Shown here: piece by piece, positions 60,732 to 64,000 of the stretch | Position numbering within the stretch: the stretch's first letter is position 1 | How the letters are laid out: each line of letters opens with the position of its first letter | Assembly: GCF_900105115.1 (NCBI RefSeq) | Contig: NZ_FNRV01000001.1 | Coordinates: 992,001 to 1,056,000, forward strand | Direction of reading: 5' to 3' | Origin: Pseudomonas mohnii | Lineage (GTDB): Bacteria > Pseudomonadota > Gammaproteobacteria > Pseudomonadales > Pseudomonadaceae | Length of the DNA: 64,000 nucleotides | Position numbers and translations under genes: made by a program | Notes under the pieces: generated by a model | Database searches by the model: none | Seen by the model: the letters and a program-made list of their open reading frames with translations, nothing else | What the model was told of the DNA's origin: nothing

Positions 60732-61529
60732 GTGCTGATACTCAAACTGCTGGTGATTCCAGGATTCCTGCTGCTCATTTCCCTGGCCGGTAAACGCTGG
60801 GGGCCGAGCGTGGCCGGTTGGTTGTCGGGATTACCGGTGGTGGTCGGGCCGATTCTGTTTTTCCTCGCCATCGAACAAGGTGAAGCCTTCGCCGCGCAAT
60901 CGGCCATGGCGGCACTGTCGGCGATGTTCGCGATGATCGCCTTCTGTGTGACCTACGCGCAGGTCGCCCAACGCACGGGATGGCCGCTGGCGCTAACGAT
61001 TTCACTGCTGGTGTGGGCCACGGTGGCGGTGTTGCTGTCGTTGATCCCGCCGTCGCTGCCACTGTCGGTGATCGCCGCCGCAACGGCACTGTTGGCCGCA
61101 CCTCACCTGTTCCCGTCGGTGCAGCCGATCCTGTCAGGCCCGGCACCCAAGTCCGACAAACTGCTGCTGCGCATGATCGCCGGCGCCCTGCTGACCCTCG
61201 CGGTCACCTTGCTTGCCAGCACCGTGGGTGATCGCTGGAGCGGCCTGCTCGCCGTGTTCCCGGTGCTGGGCAGCGTCATGGCGGTGTTTTCCCAGCAAAC
61301 CCGGGGTCCGGCGTTTACCGCGGCCCTGCTGCGCGCGACGGCGACCGGGATGTATTCGTTCTCGGCCTTTTGCCTGGTCCTGACGCTGGCATTGCCAGCA
61401 CTCGGGATGAACGCATTCGCCCTTGGAGTGGCGGTGTCCGTGGCGATGCTGGGGGTCACCAAACGCTTGCTGGCGCGGCCCGTCGATCCGGTGGCGGCGG
61501 ACGCTGGACGTACCGCCATCAAGCGCTAG
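60732..61529 (+). CDS. Inner-membrane protein of unknown function
   Basis: 265 residues with eight or so helices and very short loops, starting from GTG 60732 (MLILKLLVIPGFLLLISLAG). The segment GWLSGLPVVVGPILFFLAIEQG is the most distinctive. It resembles small uncharacterised membrane proteins common in Pseudomonas. No partner or motif suggests a substrate. Single gene, starting 253 nt from the divergent mntH. Confidence 0.75.
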   Translation: MLILKLLVIPGFLLLISLAGKRWGPSVAGWLSGLPVVVGPILFFLAIEQGEAFAAQSAMAALSAMFAMIAFCVTYAQVAQRTGWPLALTISLLVWATVAVLLSLIPPSLPLSVIAAATALLAAPHLFPSVQPILSGPAPKSDKLLLRMIAGALLTLAVTLLASTVGDRWSGLLAVFPVLGSVMAVFSQQTRGPAFTAALLRATATGMYSFSAFCLVLTLALPALGMNAFALGVAVSVAMLGVTKRLLARPVDPVAADAGRTAIKR

Positions 61530-61661
61530 TTGCTTCAGGTCATCGGGCGGACACATTCGATGGTTTCGCACGAGTAGAGCAAAAACCCCGTACGTCAATC
61601 GAACGGGTTTCGCCCAACATCAACCTCAGTTCACAACCCACGACTGACTGAGGCCTACACC

Positions 61662-62336
61662 ATGAAATTCTTTTTCCACCCTTCGCCTAATCCGATGAAA
61701 GTCGCCCTGCTGCTCGAAGAACTGCAAACGCCTTATGAATTGATCGGCGTCGATACCTTCAAGGGCGAACAACACCTGCCGGCTTTCCTGGCGATCAACC
61801 CGAACGCCAAGGTGCCGGCCCTGATCGATGGCGACGCCACGGTTTTCGACTCTCAAGCGATCCTGCTGCACCTGGCACAGAAACATCAGCGCTTCCTGCC
61901 GACCACCGCTGCCGGCAATGCCGAACTGCTGTCGTGGCTGATGTTCATCGCCACCGGCCTCTCGCCGTTCTCGGGCCAGGCCGTGCACTTCCTGCACCAC
62001 GCACCGGAGGACCTGCCTTACGCGAAAAACCGGTATCTCAAGGAAGTCGAGCGTCACTACCGCGTGCTCGACCAGCGTCTGGCCGATCACCCGTACCTGG
62101 CCGGCGACACCTACAGCATCGCCGACATGGCCCTCTGGGGCTGGGCCAATTACGCGCCGTACATCCTTGGCGAAAACGGCCTCGAGGCCTACCCGAACGT
62201 CAAGCGCCTGTTTGATGAAATCAGCGCCCGCCCCGCGGCCCAGCGCGCTCACGGCCTGAAAGGGCAACTGGTGCTGAAAGCCGAATTCGACGAAGAAACC
62301 CGCCGTAACCTGTTCCCGCAGAACCAGGCTCAATAA
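61662..62336 (+). CDS. Glutathione S-transferase
   Basis: 224 residues. The thioredoxin-like N-terminal domain has FHPSPNPMKVALLLEELQTPYEL, cis-Pro in AKVPALID and DSQAILLHLA. The helical C-terminal domain has DTYSIADMALWGWANYAPY. It resembles the YfcG/YghU-type nu-class enzymes. It conjugates or reduces with glutathione; the substrate is unknown. Followed after 27 nt by an ABM-domain gene, probably one operon. Confidence 0.88.
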   Translation: MKFFFHPSPNPMKVALLLEELQTPYELIGVDTFKGEQHLPAFLAINPNAKVPALIDGDATVFDSQAILLHLAQKHQRFLPTTAAGNAELLSWLMFIATGLSPFSGQAVHFLHHAPEDLPYAKNRYLKEVERHYRVLDQRLADHPYLAGDTYSIADMALWGWANYAPYILGENGLEAYPNVKRLFDEISARPAAQRAHGLKGQLVLKAEFDEETRRNLFPQNQAQ

Positions 62337-62363
62337 CCGTTTCCGACGATCGAAGGTGATGAA

Positions 62364-62690
62364 ATGAGTGATCAAGTCGCGTTTATCGTTTACCTGCCCG
62401 CCAAACCGGAACGTTTCGACGAAACCCGAGAACGGCTGCTGGACGTCGTGTACCAGATGTCGGCCGAACCGGACTTCGTCAACACCTGGGTGCACCAACT
62501 CCAGGACGACCCGAACACCCTGGTGCTCTACGAAACCTGGAACTGCAGCAAGGAAGACTTCATCACTCGCCACCTGAGCAAGCCCTACCGTCAGGCGTAT
62601 GAAAAACGGCTGCCGGAGTTGCTGGCCCGGGAGCGTCGGATCGAGTTTCTGGAGGTGATCAAAAGCTATCCGGTGCGTCGGGAGGCTTGA
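62364..62690 (+). CDS. Antibiotic biosynthesis monooxygenase-domain (ABM) protein
   Basis: 108 residues, ferredoxin-like fold. VAFIVYLPAKPERFDETRERLLDVVYQM, FVNTWVHQLQDDPNTLVLYETW and FLEVIKSYP match the YgiN/ABM quinol-monooxygenase-like family. It follows the GST gene closely, suggesting joint action on reactive or quinone-like compounds. Shine-Dalgarno GAAGGTG precedes ATG. Confidence 0.82.
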   Translation: MSDQVAFIVYLPAKPERFDETRERLLDVVYQMSAEPDFVNTWVHQLQDDPNTLVLYETWNCSKEDFITRHLSKPYRQAYEKRLPELLARERRIEFLEVIKSYPVRREA

Positions 62691-62944
62691 CCAAGCCAGA
62701 CTTTGTGGCGAGGGGGGCTTGCCCCACCATGTACTGTCTTCATCCCCCTGCAACGGATGATTCGTAGAACGAACGAGGAAATTTCCGACGGCATTTCAGG
62801 GTTGGCCGTCGGAAGCCTGGATACTACGATCTGCCTTGGCGGGAGTCGTCAACCGGCACCTTGGCAAGCTGTACTTCATCCAGACAGCAACGACAACTCG
62901 CCACATACCCATTAGACTGACAAGCATTGATTCCGGAGGCCACC

Positions 62945-63136
62945 ATGAGCGCCGAACTTTCCCCCATCGTTTCAGAATTCGAAACCGAAGAGCAGGCCGC
63001 CCGCTACGACCGTTGGTTCCGTGCGAAGGTCCAGGCTTCATTGGATGATCCACGCCCAAGTATCCCGCACGATCAAGTGATGGCTGAAATGCGAGCCCTT
63101 ATCGAATCGAAGCGCAACAAGCGCAATGCTGATTGA
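62945..63136 (+). CDS. Antitoxin of a ParE-type toxin-antitoxin pair
   Basis: 63 residues: acidic N-terminus (LSPIVSEFETEEQAARYDRWFRAKVQASLDD) and a basic C-terminal helix (ALIESKRNKRNAD). This is the shape of RelB/ParD-like stability determinants that bind DNA and wrap the toxin. ATG 62945 follows CCGGAGGCCACC, a strong start. Overlaps the toxin gene by 11 nt. Confidence 0.8.
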   Translation: MSAELSPIVSEFETEEQAARYDRWFRAKVQASLDDPRPSIPHDQVMAEMRALIESKRNKRNAD

Positions 63137-63395
63137 GTGGCGGCCTGAAGCGCGGGCCGAACTCTGGCAAATCCTTAATTACATTGGCGATCGTAACGTG
63201 GCAGCAGCGATCGACCTGTCCCAAGCCATTGAAGCTGCTACTTCAGCCCTTCCTGAACACCCCTATCTCTATCGATTTGGTCGAGTGCCTGGTACCCGGG
63301 AAATTGTTGTGCACCCCAACTACCTGGTGGTTTATCAAGTCACGGATCGAATCGAAATCGTGAGCGTTTTACACGCCAGGCAGCAATACCCCTGA
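63126..63395 (+). CDS. ParE/RelE-superfamily toxin
   Basis: 89 residues: IEWRPEARAELWQILNYIGDRN, LPEHPYLYRFGRVPGTREIVVHPNYLVVYQV and IVSVLHARQQYP. The GTRE-hydrophobic-YLVVYQV...VLHARQ ending is typical of ParE. ParE toxins poison gyrase; RelE relatives cut mRNA. The lack of a clear RelE catalytic set favours the ParE type. It overlaps and follows its antitoxin. Confidence 0.88.
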   Translation: MLIEWRPEARAELWQILNYIGDRNVAAAIDLSQAIEAATSALPEHPYLYRFGRVPGTREIVVHPNYLVVYQVTDRIEIVSVLHARQQYP

Positions 63396-63490
63396 GCATC
63401 AGTCACCGTCCGTTAGTCCGCACTGGAACCCACCATAACCTCCATGGGATGATCGCCGCCCCATCGCGCGTCCATCCCTGGAGATTTCGA

Positions 63491-64000
63491 ATGTCACTGT
63501 TGAGTAAAAAAGCCGTTGTTCTGTTGCTGGCAGCGGCGACCAGTCTTGGGGCCTTGAATGCGTACGCCGCCAAGGCAACGGCCAAGGACACCGCACCGGC
63601 GCAAAAAGTCTCCCTGCTCGGCGGCAAGTTCACCTTCACCCTGCCCAAAGGCTTCGTCGCCAGCCCGCTGCCGACCAGCCCCACCGGTGCGAGCGGCACC
63701 ATGTACAGCAACGAGACCACCAAGACCGTGGTGATCGCCGCTGAAAACAGCCTGCCGGAAGGGGTCAAGGTCAAGGACAACGACGGCGAGTTTCTCGACG
63801 GCACCGCAGCCGACTTCGATGCCGCGCAACGCAAGGCCCTGCCGGATTACAACAAACTCAGCGAAAAAAGCCTGACCCTGAAAAGCACCGGACTGGGCCT
63901 GCGCCAGGTCGACAGCACCGCCACCCAGGGAGGTGGCCAGACCCTCAATACGACGTTGATGGCGGCGTCCGGCAGTCACATGACCGTGGTCCGGGTGATT
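63491..64000 (+). CDS. Secreted protein of unknown function, cut by the window edge
   Basis: An open frame of 170 codons from ATG 63491 to the last base, with no stop, so the gene is truncated on the right. The signal peptide (MSLLSKKAVVLLLAAATSLG, cleavage near AYA) is followed by VSLLGGKFTFTLPKGFVASPLP and GTMYSNETTKTVVIAAEN, a pattern reminiscent of DcrB/DUF1795-like periplasmic proteins. Family assignment is tentative. No strong Shine-Dalgarno; CCTGGAG lies upstream. Confidence 0.7.
   Translation, partial: MSLLSKKAVVLLLAAATSLGALNAYAAKATAKDTAPAQKVSLLGGKFTFTLPKGFVASPLPTSPTGASGTMYSNETTKTVVIAAENSLPEGVKVKDNDGEFLDGTAADFDAAQRKALPDYNKLSEKSLTLKSTGLGLRQVDSTATQGGGQTLNTTLMAASGSHMTVVRVI

Noticed and set aside
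1..64000. CRISPR arrays, tRNA, rRNA, prophage or insertion sequences
   Set aside because: No regularly spaced repeats, cloverleaf-like segments, integrase or transposase genes were seen; the repeats present are REP/REPIN type.

Overview
The window looks like a chromosomal segment of a fluorescens-group Pseudomonas. It has a GC-rich background, Pseudomonas-type REP/REPIN elements between genes (the GTAGGAGCGAGC / GCTCGCTCCTAC type), and Pseudomonas-typical families (DUF2790, a LigD-type ligase, a Pcs-type CDP-alcohol transferase, Ohr). Species assignment is inference. I see no rRNA, tRNA, phage, insertion sequence or CRISPR array.

Positions 1-13.9 kb hold most of an exopolysaccharide locus. 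It encodes a Wzx-like flippase, an O-antigen-ligase/Wzy-like polymerase, an exported GH5-like glycosidase, an AT-rich EptA-like transferase, GalE, a BY-kinase, a Wzc-like chain-length protein, an outer-membrane beta-barrel, a short Wza-like export protein, and a small exported protein with a PEP-CTERM-like tail. No glycosyltransferase or exosortase lies in the window; they may be beyond the left edge. A promoter-like element occurs twice as a ~60-nt copy and once as a reduced copy, each ahead of a minus-strand unit of this locus.

14.3-22.2 kb: mug behind a TetR regulator, a divergent EmrA/EmrB/OMF efflux operon, an aldo/keto reductase, a LysR regulator and a DUF2790 protein. 22.4-29.4 kb: a redox/iron module. 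A two-component system diverges from a PepSY protein, a DUF2271 protein with a flavinylation-like motif, a PepSY-TM/flavodoxin/FNR fusion reductase, the flavin transferase ApbE, and a VIT-family metal transporter. 29.4-32.0 kb: ohr and small unassigned genes. 32.3-36.0 kb: arylsulfatase, FadL-like porin and DUF3313 lipoprotein in a row. 36.0-43.3 kb: a LigD lacking its phosphoesterase domain, then cupin, DUF533, Pcs, DUF488, methyltransferase, DUF4242 and AraC genes.

43.3-51.3 kb is the most intriguing part. DipZ, a small secreted repeat protein and a DUF2790 protein diverge from an OmpR/EnvZ-type pair, and the intergenic region carries two copies of an 18-nt tandem motif GATACAN5ATACAAA. A third near-copy sits upstream of a DUF692 (MNIO)/DUF2063 operon at 51.3 kb whose precursor peptide is not adjacent. 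This suggests one regulon for thiol-redox functions and a metal-linked peptide modification system.

51.5-64 kb is ordinary accessory/core chromosome: a methyltransferase, a sirtuin, LysR plus ketone-body catabolism (scoA-scoB-atoB), a Rossmann oxidoreductase with divergent LysR, an Nramp transporter, a membrane protein, a GST, an ABM monooxygenase, a RelB/ParD-ParE-type toxin-antitoxin pair and a truncated secreted protein at the right edge.
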